Positions 22,026 through 34,139 of a stretch of DNA of 64,000 bases are shown here, piece after piece. The stretch is from contig CM037863.1 of assembly GCA_021292105.1 (NCBI GenBank), positions 10,232,085 to 10,296,084 on the forward strand. The letters are read 5' to 3'. A program made the position numbers and the translations under genes. Origin of the DNA: Anadara kagoshimensis. Lineage: Eukaryota > Mollusca > Bivalvia > Arcoida > Arcidae. Below the pieces are notes generated by a model. It worked only from the letters and a program-made list of their open reading frames with translations. It searched no databases and was not told where the DNA came from. Within the stretch, counting starts at the first letter, position 1. Each line of letters opens with the position of its first letter.

Positions 22026-22969
22026 ACTTCATAAATTTGTTTAATGAGGGTAGACCTTCACTCTTCAGAAGTTACATGACATAAAATACATCATTGTAAA
22101 TATAAGTTGGACAAACACTTTTTATATTGATTAATTTTTACCTGATTTTGACAACAAAATTCATGATAAATACAGTAATACACACAAAACAGCATAAAAT
22201 TGTGATTTTTTTAAAAAAAAACCTTTTTTATCCCAAATAAATATTCAACAAATTACTTACCCAACATTTTAAAAATTTAAACAACATTCAAACTCCAAAT
22301 TGATTTCAAACTTATTCCACATATAGTTTCTGAAGTTTTTTCTAGTGTTCTTATTTTTCACATTTTCAAAATTTTTACTAATAAATTTAGCAGAAATGAT
22401 TTCAAAATTTATCCAACAAATAGTTTCTGAAGATATATATTTCAAAATTTTCACATTTTCACATTTTCACCTTTTTTTTTAAATTTTACCAATACAAGAA
22501 ACCTATTAATTATAAATGGTTGCCAACAGTGTGTGGCCTTAAAAAATTTATGAACGTGAACATGAAATATTGGTTAGGTTTTTTCACTTCATTTCAGAAC
22601 TGTGTTGTAACAAACTATTCATGAATTTCTTTTGTATTTTGAATTTTTATTTTCATTAAAAAAACCGATCATATTCCGCTTAACCCCCGGGAGGATAATT
22701 ATTATTAAACGATCTACACCAGTGACTTGTTAAAGCCTTCGCCATTTAAAAATAAAATATTTCATTGTTCTTAATAAATGTTTAAAGAGTAAAATAGTAT
22801 ATAGTGGTATCAAGTTAACTAATAACAGTGTTTTAAATGTAAAAAAGGTTAAACTAAATTTGGTGGGGTGTGTGTTTGAGGGGTTTTAATTGAAAAAAAG
22901 GTAAAAAAAAAAAGTGGTTGAGGGGTGTGATTCAAGGTAACTAGAAAAAAGAGGTCTAATGTGGAGTGA

Positions 22970-23175
22970 AGTGTTGGAGTTTTACACCCCATTCAAGAAA
23001 CTTTTACTTATGCTGAGGCGGTCAGTTCTCGGTTGGTGGAGAAAACCAGAGTGCCTGGAGAAGTCCAATGACCTTCATACTAACAACATAAGGATCACAC
23101 AAGGATCTGTCCTGGGTGGGATTCAAATATAGGTGGTGAGAGGTAAGCAGGCACTTTCAACCATATAGCCATCAA
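22970..23175 (-). repeat. SINE-B copy, antisense
   Basis: The tail complement (caccccattcaagaaacttt) is followed by gaggcggtcagttctcgg, gtggagaaaaccagagtgcc, ggatctgtcctgggtgggat and the head complement region (ggtggtgagaggtaagcagg). Confidence 0.75.
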
Positions 23176-23179
23176 TGTC

Positions 23180-23600
23180 CCAATAAGTCTAATACAATGT
23201 ATCATGCTCAACTGGTTATATCCAAGGTAGTATTCCCTTTTGTACCCCTACCATTAAACTCTTATGTTAATTTTTTTTTAAGAAAAAAAAGATCATTTAT
23301 CGGTGTTTTAACAAAAGGTTGAAATTAATTTAGGATTTTAGGGTAACTGGAAAACATGTCCAGAGTCAATATGACCTTCAATGCTCAACTGGCTGAATCC
23401 ATAGTAAGACTTCCTTTTGTACCCTCTACCATTAAACTCTCATGTAAAATTTAAAAATTTTTTTTACAGCAGTGTATTAACTGTAGAAAAGTTTTTTTTT
23501 AAATATTGGTTGGGATTGTTATTGAAGTAACCAAAAACAGATGACCAAATAGGACCTGTATTGCTTGTTTAACTGGTTGTGTTCATAACATGGTTCCCAC
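23180..23600. repeat. Tandem repeat, about 190-bp unit, two to three copies
   Basis: Units share atgctcaactggtt, atccaaggtag or atccatagtaag, ttcccttttgtacccctacc and attaaactcttatgttaatt. Copies begin near 23205 and 23375, with a weak third near 23565. Confidence 0.6.
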
Positions 23601-24462
23601 GCTTGACTTCCATTCAAAATTTCCTGAAAATTCATGACATGTGGGGACCAATTGCATAATATATTTTCATTTGACGTGTATAGATATATTCTAAGAATAT
23701 TCTACATTTTTTAATTGTTTAAAGGAAACTTAATTTCCTGTAAAAAAATAAAATAATTGAAAATATATTAATTGATGTACCAGGTACCCAATAAAACCAT
23801 GCAAATTTCATGCAAAAATATGTGACGTGCAAACCAATTGTACTGTAGTGAACGATTATATTTGAAGTCTAAATAATGATTTGATTAACTGAAATTGTAA
23901 AATAGTTCTCAGTTTATAATCATTTATTAAAGTTTATGATGAAAAAAAATGTTGTATGATTGCTACAATAAAATTAGATTGAAAATAAAACATAAATAAA
24001 ATAAACAAAACTGTTAAAAAGAATTACACTAAATATAAGCGGTATAATTGCTGCAAAGATAACCTGGTAAAAAATAAAACAAATAAAAAATAACACAAAA
24101 TTGCTAAAAAGAATTATACTACAAAAACTATCACATTACAATGAACTGTACTCATAATTAATTCATTACAAGTCAACTGTGAATCAAGTTTTTTTAGTGT
24201 GCGGAAGTAGGGGAGACAATTCATGCAAATGATTTAGATCCATTGAAATAGATGTGTCAGGGTTACTGCTACAATGAGGTAGTGAATGATGGACTGTGTA
24301 AGGGAACCTGTGCTTAAACAACAAAATGTGTGTATCTCACACTTCAGGATCATTTTCTGTAAGGGAGATAACTCATGCCAATAACAACATACAGGTTGTG
24401 AATTTTTGTGTGTAAAAGGGAGGTAACCTGTGATCGAACAACATCTAAAACAACTTTTCTAC
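23600..24462. other. AT-rich intron, no gene seen
   Basis: Simple A/T-rich words such as ctgttaaaaagaattacact recur once (near 24010 and 24090). There is no usable exon. Confidence 0.45.
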
Positions 24463-24813
24463 CTGCAGTCTTATTTCCATATACATATTCCTGGGCAGAC
24501 TCCTGTTTATTTGAATTCAAATTTAAATTCCTCACAGGGCCTACACTGTTTCTTTCTTGAGGCTCATTTTTTACTTCAACATGGGGCATTTGTTCATTGT
24601 TTTTTGCCTTGTCACTTATCAATTCTGAACTGTCTTTTTCACTCTGAGCATCACTATGGCGACTTGATGCCATATCACCCACCATTATATCACTGTTAGA
24701 CTCTAAACCTAGGGAGTCTGACTGAATTGTGGTCTGACTCTCATGACTGTTTAAAATGCCCTCGTTTTTGGAGGAGATTGAGGATTGTCTCCCTTGACCA
24801 ACTCGTCGAGGAT
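24463..24813 (-). CDS. Exon 15, 117 codons, low-complexity
   Basis: Phase 1 in and out. It opens NPRRVGQGRQSS after the junction, is Ser/Asn/Asp/Glu-rich with short acidic stretches (AQSEKDSSELISDKAKNNEQ), and ends EYVYGNKTAG. The acceptor AACAG|ATCCTC has a T-rich tract and the donor GCAG|GTAGAA is acceptable. No fold or motif is recognised; it is probably disordered. Confidence 0.85.
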
Positions 24814-25345
24814 CTGTTTTTGTTGAAAAATACAATAAAAATAAAATAATGTAATATAACTAAGTCTCAACTAAATTATCATAACTTAAATACAGAAAAA
24901 AAAATTATGAAATAAAAAAACAAAACTCTTTTCAAAGTCTAAATTTAGAATGCTATATGCCAAGAATATAAATAAATAACAGAACACATGAATAAAATAA
25001 AATTTTCCATAAAGAATAAAAATCACAGTATTGATTGTGAAAAAAGTTAAGATCCAAAATAGAACACATTTTGCATAATCAAAATTCTATTTTACTTAAA
25101 TACAGAAAACAACTTGTGAAATAAAAATGAGAAACTTTTTTACAAATGTTATTGTCTATGAAGTCTAAATTTTAAATTCTTTGTAAGTACAAGTACTTAT
25201 ATAAAAAAATAGAAAAAATTAAAAATTCGGAATACTGAACATAATCATACATTTTGCAAACATCTGTAAAAAAAAATACAATGAAAACCATTTGTAATCA
25301 AAGCACCAAAGGTGCTGAACCATAAAAAAACTGATAGAAACATAC

Positions 25346-26620
25346 TACTAGATTTGGTCTTTTTAGGTTTAAATCTGGCTGTAAAGGGAGGTAACACAGC
25401 AGGATATATAACTTGGTCCTTTAGATTCCTGGTTTTAATTTTGTTGATTTTAATCAATTCCAGTAACTCAGGTGTCTCAGACTGTGATGGTGCCTGTTGC
25501 AGCACAATTTGACTTAACTCCTTAAAATTAAACGACACTGACTGAGGTAGTTTTAAGTTCGTTGCATGTTCCATATCACCCTCTGTGTCCATTCTGCTAT
25601 TTAATGCTTGGTTATTTTTGTCTTGTCCCGATACTCGGTCTTCTGTTCTGGTTGATTTATCAGACACTTGACTTTCTCTTTCAAACATATCCAAATTCAA
25701 ATCAATTACTATCTTCTTTGGCAAAATTTTTTCTAATGTTTCTCTTATACTTAGAAGTTTATCAAAATCAATTTCATCATAGTGTTCTTCATCACTCTGC
25801 TTGTCATTTACAGAATATTTCTTCTTTTTGAGTTTCCTTGACCCTTTGTGACCTTCAACCCTAGAGCCTTTCTTGACCTTTGACTTTGGTGATGCATTTG
25901 TTCTATTTCTGCTTATTTCTTTCAGTTTATCATGCCTTGTATTTAAACCATCTCTTACTAATGTTTTACAAATATTGGTTCCTGATCCTGGAGAATGTTT
26001 ATCTTTATTCTGGATTTTACATTCTTTGTTATTCAAAAATATTTCTTCCTGTTTTGCCACACTTTCCTTATATTTCACTTCTTCTGATTGAGACATCTCA
26101 CAACTCAGCAAGCCTTCTACTCTGGCTCTATCAGAACTTCTAAATGTATCAATCAAGTCTCCATCAGCCAACCTTTCCTTCTTTATATTTTTATCAGAAC
26201 TTTCTGTCAAATCACAAATTTTTTCAACTTTTGATGCATCATTTTTGAAAATTTGGTTGTCACTGGTTTCTAAATCATATTCATTAATAATTTTTTCTCT
26301 CACCCCTTTAGACATTAATGTGAGCTCTTTATCCTGTGGTGATTCAGGTTTTGGTTTTTCAAGGTCCTTTTGTTCTAAGGTCAAGGTCAATCTATGGTCA
26401 AATTTTGATTCTGCATTGGAAAATTCGATTTTGGAAGACATAACTTCAAAATTACTACTAGTATTCCGTTGGTCTATTTTTCCTGGCTCTGAAGTGACTG
26501 TGACACTATTGGCACCTGTTTTAAATTTGACAAATGATGAATTTGTGTCCACATTTTCATTTTCACTTGCAACGTAAAGCCTTAGCTGTTCCTCTTTCTG
26601 GGATCCTTGGTCATCTTCTT
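25346..26620 (-). CDS. Exon 14, 425 codons, charged and probably disordered
   Basis: This is the largest exon, phase 1 in and out. It starts EEDDQGSQKEEQLR and is dominated by S, K, E, D and N. A basic block (GSRKLKKKKYS) near residue 255 is followed by an acidic and possibly helical segment around FDKLLSIRETLEKILPKK. It ends in a basic tail (FTARFKPKKTKSS). The acceptor is CTTACAG|AAGAAG and the donor TAGTA|GTATGT. Nothing enzyme-like is visible. The basic run could bind microtubules or nucleic acid, but that is a guess. Confidence 0.9.
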
Positions 26621-26639
26621 CTGTAAGTGTGGAATTATG

Positions 26640-28450
26640 AACATCTCATTTATGCATATACATTTCAAATAATACATTTATATTTGAGTATTACATACAT
26701 ATTATTTCAAATTTAACTTTGAATGAAATATTTATTAAAAATCAGATAAAAACCCAATAAACTAAATTGATGTTATTGTGTTAAAAAAAACTGTTTTTAA
26801 GTAATTCCATGATATAAAGTTGGATGTTGTGGAGGAAAGTCCCTAAATGTTTTCAACTTAAGGATATCTAAAACATAAACAATTTATTCCTACATGTTCC
26901 AAATAAACGAAATATGAACATTTTTGAAATTTCTGTTAAAGTTATTAAAAATTAATTCATACCTTTTTCAAATTTAAAATTTGTTTCTCCCTCCATAAAT
27001 TCTAAATTCTCAGATGTTAAAATAATGGATAAGATATCTGTCTGTGCTAAATTTTAATTTGCAGTATAATCACTGTAATTCTTCCATCATAACAAATTTA
27101 AAGATTCCCAGATGTCAAAAATTTGGGTAAGAAAATTTTCTGTGTTGAAATTTTTTAAATATGACCACTGTGTAATTTGTTTTATTAAAAATTATTGATT
27201 TTAAATAAATGATCAAATGGTTAAATATTTGAAACTCCTACACTTTTGAGACATGTTTATAAATAATATATCTTTTTAATTTATAAAGGTGTCACAAACG
27301 AACCCGTGACATGTCCAGGTGAAAATCGTTAAAACACATTGTGAAGTTGTTACAAACATTGAGTTAACCGTGCATAATTAATCAATTCTGTGTTAAACAC
27401 ATGCTTTTAGTACAACATTTCACACATAAATATCGTTAAAGATAGAAATTATTGGAATTTTTAAATGTTTCTCAAACAAAAACTGAGTAAGAAGATTGAT
27501 TTGTAATAAACATCTTAAGGCAACAGGAACTGGAAAAGTACTAGTGCACTAGCACTATTACTAAGTATGGTTTTCCTTACATGTATTGGTCATAGCAAAC
27601 TTCAGCAGGGGGGGGGGGGGTTGAATCAAATTTTATTAATAATTGTGTATATGCCTAATCTCTTATATTTAAACTTTTGTACATTTTTGTTGTTGAGTTA
27701 TATGATCTATATCCATGGTCAATATTTTAATTAAAAATTCCATTAATGGTACATTCCATCAAAATGATAACATCCTATCGATTTCAGAGATTATAGTCCA
27801 AAATGGAGACATGCTACCAGCTACCAGTAGGTAAACTATGGATTGTATGTAATAAGGTAATTTCTTGTTTGTTTTTTTACAATTGATTTATTTTATTGAG
27901 TTACATTTTTCAAATTTTAAAAAATATATAGTCTTCAAAATAGGTAAATCTCCTTTTCATCAAATCATGTGATGGATGAGAGGAATTCTCTGTAATGAAG
28001 CACGAGTGTTGGAGGGTTAACTATGTAATAGTCTAAAATCCATCCTATCTTAAAATGTAAACAATTAATATAAGTTCCATACAGACACACAAAGCCACCT
28101 AAATGCCAAACCCACATAACAAGCACACTTTTAGATCTTTTAGCACAAGGCTGACAAGGTAAGGTTTTGGTACAAATGATGATGATAGGATAGAATGGTT
28201 GGATCTGTTTCAAGTTCAACAATTCAGATAACATCAGAATTGGGTATTAACACAACATTTAAATTTCCACACAAAAACCATGCGTTGGAAGGTGATATTT
28301 GGACATTTTAGTATTTTCAAAATATTTTTCTAATAACCAGGTTTCATCAATCTTAAGAATAATCAAAACATGCTTAAACTTACCCAATAATTCTCTAATT
28401 ATCATTTGCAATTTCTTAAAAATTATTATTTCACAAACATGTGATTAACA
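26640..28450. other. Intron 13, AT-rich, no gene seen
   Basis: It contains a run of 13 G at 27608-27620. Frames here lack matching splice signals, including the 89-residue minus frame at 27965-28234. No transposon ends were recognised. Confidence 0.45.
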
Positions 28451-28560
28451 AACTTACCACCTTCATTTTTCACAAAATGAAGTAATGTACAACAAAAACC
28501 AAACACAGTTATTGAAACCCACATCCATATCCAAACAATACAACATGCACAAAATATAAC

Positions 28561-28953
28561 CTGTCTCTGTCTCTATCAATATCTTTGGACTCAAGAAATC
28601 TGTTTCAGATACATATGAGCTTGGTTTGTGTGTCCTGCGATGTCCTAAAGTCTCCTTTGTTATCTGATGACTATGACTATCCATCACTCCATCGACACAC
28701 CTCTGGGCGGATGTTTGGTGTGTCTGTCTCTCAGTTATTGGACCTGCTAATGTCTCTTTGGAAATCTGCGGACTTGGGTTGTAAATTATCGGACTTATAG
28801 CACCAGATGCAGACATAACCACAAGGGCAGACAACTCTTCTGTTTTACTGTTATCATTAAACTGTGTTGCTGTCAATTTTCTGTCTTTATCAACAAGCTT
28901 GTTTCCATGGTGATGATCCTCTTCATTGATTGGCTTATATTTACCCATAATTC
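28561..28953 (-). CDS. Exon 13, 131 codons, 3' boundary uncertain
   Basis: The acceptor CTTACAG|GAATTATGG continues phase 1 of exon 12 and gives GIMGKYKPINEEDHHHGNK. The later part holds two similar segments, QISKETL and QITKETLGHRRTHK, so an internal duplication is likely. The end is set at a weak donor ACAG|GTTATA that keeps phase 1 for exon 14. A much better donor (GTG|GTAAGT, exon end 28458) lies 103 nt further on, but reading to it meets a stop at 28463-28465. Both ends may be used. Confidence 0.7.
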
Positions 28954-29383
28954 CTGTAAGTTTTCTTTGTAGATATCCCAGTTTTGATCTCCCTTTCCAA
29001 TACAATTAACAGAATACATGTACATTTCATGTTTAGTAAAAGACAGATGTGCATTATTATCCAATTGTTTTTCCTCATGAATGTAAATACCATTGTCAAA
29101 ACAACCCATATCTATTTTTTTTCCTTCATTGTACTTCCTGCATTTTCATTTGATATATGTTCTATTTTGCACATGGTATATCTTAAAAATAATCCACTGA
29201 ATACCAGAACAAAAACAAAACATACAAATAAACTTATAAAGCATCAGAGATAAATGCTGCAAAAAAAATAATTTTTTTCAAAAAATAACAGAAATCACCA
29301 AATCAAAAGTTAAAATGATTGAAAATAAATTTTCTTCAATTATAACGTAACTAACAAAAGCATTGGCCATGCTTATATATTGT

Positions 29384-29400
29384 TGCTGCTGCTGCTGCTG
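29384..29400. repeat. GCT microsatellite
   Basis: Five to six tandem gct/tgc triplets, followed by atgatgata-type repeats. Confidence 0.9.
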
Positions 29401-29499
29401 ATGATAATGATGATAAATATGTCCATAAGCATGCATGCCTTTTTTGTGTTTAGATGAAAACTGAAGATGAAATATAATGAAAGAGAAATGAATAGAGAG

Positions 29500-29800
29500 A
29501 GCTTCAGAAACTTGAGAGAGAGAGAGATTGAATTGAAAAGAGAGAGATTTATGCTGTACTTATTTTAAAGATACTAAGTTCTGTCTCAATTTTGTAAATA
29601 CATGTATAGTCAGACTTTAGAACAAAAAAAATTAGCAAAAATATTAACTATAAAAGTATTTTATGTTGTAATGATAGAAAGTCTTATACACAGAGAGAGA
29701 AGGATAAGTCAAGAGAAAGAGAAGGGAGAAGGAATGAGAGAAAGGGTAAAAAGACAGAGAGATAGAGAAAAAGAAAAATCCACAGAAAGAGAACAATAAT
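29500..29800. repeat. GA-rich low-complexity tract in intron 12
   Basis: Several runs of agagagagag and mixed purine stretches occur. A 65-residue Arg/Glu/Lys-rich + frame here is a product of the purine tract and is not called as a gene. Confidence 0.7.
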
Positions 29801-30413
29801 GGGGAATCATTTATAAATGGTGAATTTGTATCATCAGAGTCACTAACCATGAAAAGAACACTTTAAAACTATTCCCACATACCAAAACATTAATAATGAT
29901 ACACCACCATAAATAGCCCCTATACACAAACATTGTAATGATGATATATTTTACACTCTATGCCATCCATCAGCCGTGGTGATGTGAAAGGAGGGCATTG
30001 CCCTGGCCAAACACAGCGCATGCAGAATTAAAAATAATTTAACCTTTGACCTCAGCCTTGGTTATACAGGGTAAATTGTTCTCCACATGTGTGGAGATGT
30101 CATTATCCCAATTATGGGTAGGTTTGCTCTCACTTTCCGATAAATTACGATTTTTCCTAATTCCTAAAATCAAATCAAAATTTAAAATGATACTTATTTT
30201 TCAAAGTTATCTCCCTTATTTTGTCAAAATTCCCATTAAATAATCTATTATAAAACTACCTATGATTTGTTGTAATATGTAATTATCTTATTCCTTGGCA
30301 TTATTTTCCATTCACCCTCCTTTTCCTCAGTTTCACTATTGGATTATCTCCCTTTCTATCCTCTTCTGGACTATCTCCCTTTCATCCTCTCTCTTAATTT
30401 CATCTTTAAATTT

Positions 30414-30802
30414 CAGTGGCGGATCCAGGATTCTATTTTAAGGGGGCACACTGACAAATGTTTTAATTTGTGTTTGGGGACAAAAGCTATGTAGAGCAGT
30501 CCTTACCCCATGTTATAGTGTGCTGACCACTAGGGGGCGTATGATTAATTCATCCAAACAAACGCTCGCTCGAGACACATTCTAACATAAGTTTGCCAGT
30601 AGGCTACAAAATTAATCAAACGCTCGCTCGAGATGTATTATAAATAAGTTGTGACACAGATCTATTCTTATAATCATTACTGGTTTTTTCTATATTTTAG
30701 GAACAAAAATGCATTTATGGACTGGTAAAATATTTATTATGAATACCCGAAAATTTTAGGGGGGGCACAGGCCGGGTGTGCCCCTGTCTGGATCCGCGCC
30801 TG
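30414..30802. mobile_element. hAT-like non-autonomous element
   Basis: The left end CAGTGGCGGATCCAGGATTC and the right end complement (CAGGCGCGGATCCAG) are inverted repeats, each followed inside by a G/C-run block (agggggcacac against gtgtgcccct). The CAG-GGCGGATCCAG terminus is widespread in animal hAT MITEs, from general knowledge. An exact 8-bp duplication is not visible. The interior duplicates acgctcgctcgaga. Confidence 0.8.
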
Positions 30803-31157
30803 AATTTTATTACTTCTTTTCCCATCCTCTTGCTTATGCTCATCCTGACCTCCCTTTAAATTCACATTAGAATTATCTCCCTTCCCCTTATTCTAAATCC
30901 TCCATTTCACCAAAGCATTATCCCACACACCCCCACCCCACGTCTCTTTCCTAATTTCACTTTGGCATTTTCTCCCTTCCCCTCCTTTTCCTTATATCAA
31001 TTTCACATGTTTTCATTTTTCCAAACAATAAATATACTGATATCATCACAAGATTTTATCATTCTTGCTTGAGTATTTTTTTATTGGAATATAGCGTAAA
31101 ACTTTTAAATATTTGTTAAATCACCAATAAAATTTGATAATTTATTAATAAACATAC

Positions 31158-31219
31158 CTGTCATTTTTTCACTTTCCAGTCCAGAATCTGGTGATGGTGG
31201 ATGCTGTACCTTTTTAGGT
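31158..31219 (-). CDS. Exon 12, proline/lysine-rich
   Basis: It encodes S-PKKVQHPPSPDSGLESEKMT with phase 2 in and phase 1 out. The acceptor GATTTCAG|ACCT and donor ACAG|GTATGT are strong. The context of basic and Pro-rich residues continues from exons 9-11. Confidence 0.85.
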
Positions 31220-31659
31220 CTGAAATCAATAAGATTCACAAATAATGAAATTTTTTTGGTTATAATGTCCCCCAAAACAAGAGGGGGGGGGGGGCAAATA
31301 GTGTTTACTGGGTACTCCCATTTCTTTTGCCAACATTTCATCTTCCACTTCTCTCAAAACTATTCAACAGATCTTTATAAAACTTTACAGGAACAATCTT
31401 TGCGTGACGTAGATGTGTCATCATTGGCTTTTTGTGTTATAATCATGCATATGGTAAGGGATTTCCAAGTTTAGGCTTGTTTGGGGGCATTTTTTGAAAT
31501 GACATCCCATTTCAGTTTTTTCATTTTCAAAACTAAAAAATACCTATGTTTTTCCACAAAATTATTTTCAGCACATTTCCTTTAACATCAACTGTTAATA
31601 TGAATTGCTGACAACGTGTAATGTTTAAACAATATCAAATGTAACATCGAGTTCCAAAC

Positions 31660-31790
31660 ACAAACATATACTTATCTACGTAAAAATCACAATTTTAAAA
31701 AGCAATATAAAAACTTTGAAACTGACAAATTAAGTTAGACATGTCAACTTCCACTATGGAAATGAAGCCAGATGTTCTGAAAAGATAAGC
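31660..31790 (-). repeat. Repeat-D fragment
   Basis: It shares aaactttgaaactgacaaat, aagttagacatgtcaacttc and cactatggaaatgaagcc with the 52.9 kb copy. In the opposite orientation it matches the pair at 51.6-51.85 kb. Confidence 0.6.
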
Positions 31791-31965
31791 ACCTCCTAAT
31801 TAGTTAGCTACAACTCCCAGGTGTGAAATCTTAGATTGCTTTCCAGTTTTTCAAAACAAATTTTGTACTTTTATGTAATTTATGAGTGTTTTTAATGTCT
31901 AAGCACTTCTATTCACTAAGTTACCATAGAAACAGATTTTCATCATTATTTTCTATAATACTCAC

Positions 31966-31988
31966 GATTCTCTCTTAATCTTTACAGG
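31966..31988 (-). CDS. Exon 11, 23-nt microexon
   Basis: It encodes PVKIKRE plus two bases, phase 0 in and 2 out. The acceptor has a long T run (GGTTTTTTTCAG|CCTG) and the donor is GAATC|GTGAGTA. It links exon 10 (ending EKPK) to exon 12 (starting within PKK) in one basic run. Confidence 0.8.
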
Positions 31989-32119
31989 CTGAAAAAAACC
32001 ACAAAAACTCATTATAATAATCCTAGTAAACTAAGATTCATCTTACTAACTAATTTTCAAGTATATCTGTACAAGAGAATCACGCTGACAACAGCAATGT
32101 CTATGCTGACTACATAGAA

Positions 32120-32582
32120 CAGGGTTCGCACAGACATTTGAACTCCAAATTTAATGAAGTTATAGGGTCTTTTCAGGGTCTTATTTGCAAATTTAAGGCC
32201 TAATCAGTGGGACAATTTTAGCAAAAAGATATTGTTTCAAAAGCAACTAAATCAATCAAATGTGTTCATAGTAACGACAATTGAAGTGAAGGCTGAAGTT
32301 GGGCGTTTGGTCGGGCCAGGTACCTTTAAATTGCATATTTCAATGTAACATCAATTAATTATTTATTTATGTCAGTCTATTTGCAATCACTTAATATCGA
32401 AAAAAGTACACTCAACTGGCTAAATTCAAGGGCTTTTTAGGGCCTTCAGGATAAATTCAAGGGCTTTTTAGGGTCAGACTTGCTTTTAGGGTCTTTTTAG
32501 GGCAAACCTCAGACTTGTTTTTAGGGTCTTTTTAGGGCAAACCTCAAAATTTAAGGACTTTTCCAGGCCTGTACGAACCCTG
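32120..32582. mobile_element. hAT-like non-autonomous element
   Basis: CAGGGTTCGCACAGAC at the left is inversely matched by the right end (complement CAGGGTTCGTACAGGCCTGG). The inner right part reads aatttaaggacttttccagg. It contains a short duplication (tttagggtctttttagggca twice). It is about 463 bp and non-coding. This terminus type is common in hAT-like MITEs of invertebrates, by general knowledge. Confidence 0.8.
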
Positions 32583-32875
32583 TAGAAAGCATACTACTAG
32601 CATGTATATAAATGATTCAATTTTGTAACACATATAAAGCTTCTGGGTACTGTAAACATATTTATTTTCGCTGTGTTCTAATTTTCGCTTTTATTGCAGT
32701 CGTTTGTTTTGCGCAAAAATTTATACCTAGCGAAAATTCAATATGTTATGCTTATTATGTTATATTGCATATTTCAAAAACGCTAAAATTTAACTACTCT
32801 GATATGTTTGGATTTCCTATACCGCAAAAAAATAAATATACCGTACACAAAATTAAATATGTTTACAGTATGTAA

Positions 32876-33200
32876 TAGTAGTAATGGTGTTTAACGTTCC
32901 ATTTAAGAATATTTCACTTATATCGAGACATCGCCAGCCATAGACAAAGGTGCAGAAATTTTGCCTGTGCGTTGCGCTGATGGCATTATACAGCAAGGTT
33001 CTTTATCGTGCCAAGCCTACCAAGACACGGGACCTCGTTTATTTTAAGTTCCCATCCGAAAGAACCTTGACTTTCATTTCGTAATGCCAAGTGCTTGGGG
33101 AAAGAACAGTTACTACCCACTTTTAAGTCTTGGGTTAGACCCGGCCGGGGTTCGAACCCACGACCTACCACTTACGGAGCTAGCACTCTACTAATGTTTA
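32876..33200 (-). repeat. SINE-A copy, antisense, well preserved
   Basis: It has the tail complement, cgagacatcgccagccatag, gcgttgcgctgatggcatta, tttatcgtgccaagcctacc, cgtaatgccaagtgcttggg, taagtcttgggttagacccg, the B-box complement ggttcgaaccc and the A-box region (gctagcactctacta). The 61-residue minus frame inside it is discounted. Confidence 0.9.
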
Positions 33201-33279
33201 CAGTATGTGATATTGAAGCAAAGTAATACAAGTGTAGAACTGTAAGATATAGAACAATAAAGGACAATTGTTTACACTA

Positions 33280-33458
33280 CAGTCCAACCTGCTTTAAGGG
33301 CCAACTCAATATAAGGGCCACCTGCTTATAAAGGCCAGTAGAATTATATCCTAATTGTTCTTTATTCATATTATTTAAACGGGTATATAACGGCAACCTA
33401 CCCATAAAGGCCACTTTTACAGGTTTCCTTGGGGGACCTTTATAGACAAATTTGACTG
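33280..33458. mobile_element. MITE-B, TA-flanked
   Basis: The left end CAGTCCAACCTGCTTTAAGG and the right end tatagacaaaTTTGACTG are inverted repeats with TA outside both. Internal words are aagggccacctgcttataaa and ggccagtagaatta. This is one of three near-complete copies (also 47.4 and 56.4 kb). Ends and target fit pogo-like elements. Confidence 0.85.
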
Positions 33459-33629
33459 TACTTGCCTACCCATCTGCCAACCCACATTCCCCACACATGC
33501 CAAAAACCAAATAATGGAAGAGAGTTATTACTCTCCATTATACTTAATATTTCAATAAAAGCAAGTTTTTGAAATTTTGCATTATAAAATAAAGAAATCA
33601 CTCACAAAATTATAAATATTGTACATACA

Positions 33630-33930
33630 TTAAAATCATGTTGTGATACCCCTTAATCACTTTGCAAATTTTGCGCCACAGTATTTTCAAACCCCAAAAT
33701 TTTTCTTTAATGTTTTTCTTTCCTCAATTCTGAAATCTGACCGCACAAATGTTGGCATTACGGGGCTCACACTGTCCGTCGCAAATGTCGCAATTTGTGA
33801 CACTTTTTATAAATTGCAACAAAAAATCATCTTGACATAGAAAAATGTCCTAGAAGACTTAGTTTGTTTGAAATTTGTGACAAAAAAATTTGATCCAGTG
33901 TGGGCCCTGCATTGAATTAGGTTTTACTAT
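33630..33930. mobile_element. TA-type MITE interrupted by a second element
   Basis: The outer parts (gtgatacccctt, gccacagtattttcaaaccc, atgtttttctttcctcaatt, ggcattac and later attaggttttactata) match the 3985-4172 family. The inner insertion at about 33762-33908 separates the two sides. Confidence 0.65.
33762..33908. mobile_element. Nested 147-bp TIR MITE
   Basis: GGGCTCACACTG at the left and CAGTGTGGGCCC at the right are inverted repeats. The word gcatt occurs beside both ends, which may be what remains of the target duplication. The interior contains caaatgtcgcaatttgtgac. Confidence 0.7.
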
Positions 33931-33959
33931 ATATATTTCTATAAAACTTCAGTACATAC

Positions 33960-34043
33960 CTTTGGTTTCTCTTTCTGTGGGGGTGGTGACCAGAAATCTG
34001 TAGACTTCCTGTCTGATTTCTTAACTTCAAACTGTTTCGGTGC
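33960..34043 (-). CDS. Exon 10, 28 codons
   Basis: Phase 0 in and out. It encodes APKQFEVKKSDRKSTDFWSP followed by a PPQKEKPK tail. The acceptor is ATTGTAG|GCACC and the donor AAAG|GTATGT. The APx-F-x-KK pattern repeats the start of exon 9 (APAPFKIKKKSRK), so these two exons may share an ancestral module. Confidence 0.85.
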
Positions 34044-34139
34044 CTACAATGAATGCAAAAAATTAATTTATGGCTCAAAACTAATCTCTATTGCTGAGCC
34101 TGACGGTACCGATTCTTTTACAGATGATGAAGTAGATCG

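Noticed and set aside
25312..26577. Several + strand frames of 66-110 residues
   Set aside because: They are shadows of exon 14 on the other strand, rich in Leu, Ser and Phe as expected from the complement of Lys/Glu/Asp codons.
28873..29109. 78-residue minus frame directly upstream of exon 13 (MGCFDNGIYIHEEK)
   Set aside because: It is in another frame and ends shortly after the acceptor of exon 13. An upstream exon using it would not keep the phase. It could be an alternative first exon, but nothing else supports it.
29602..29799. Arg/Glu-rich 65-residue + frame
   Set aside because: It is the translation of a GA-rich low-complexity tract in intron 12.
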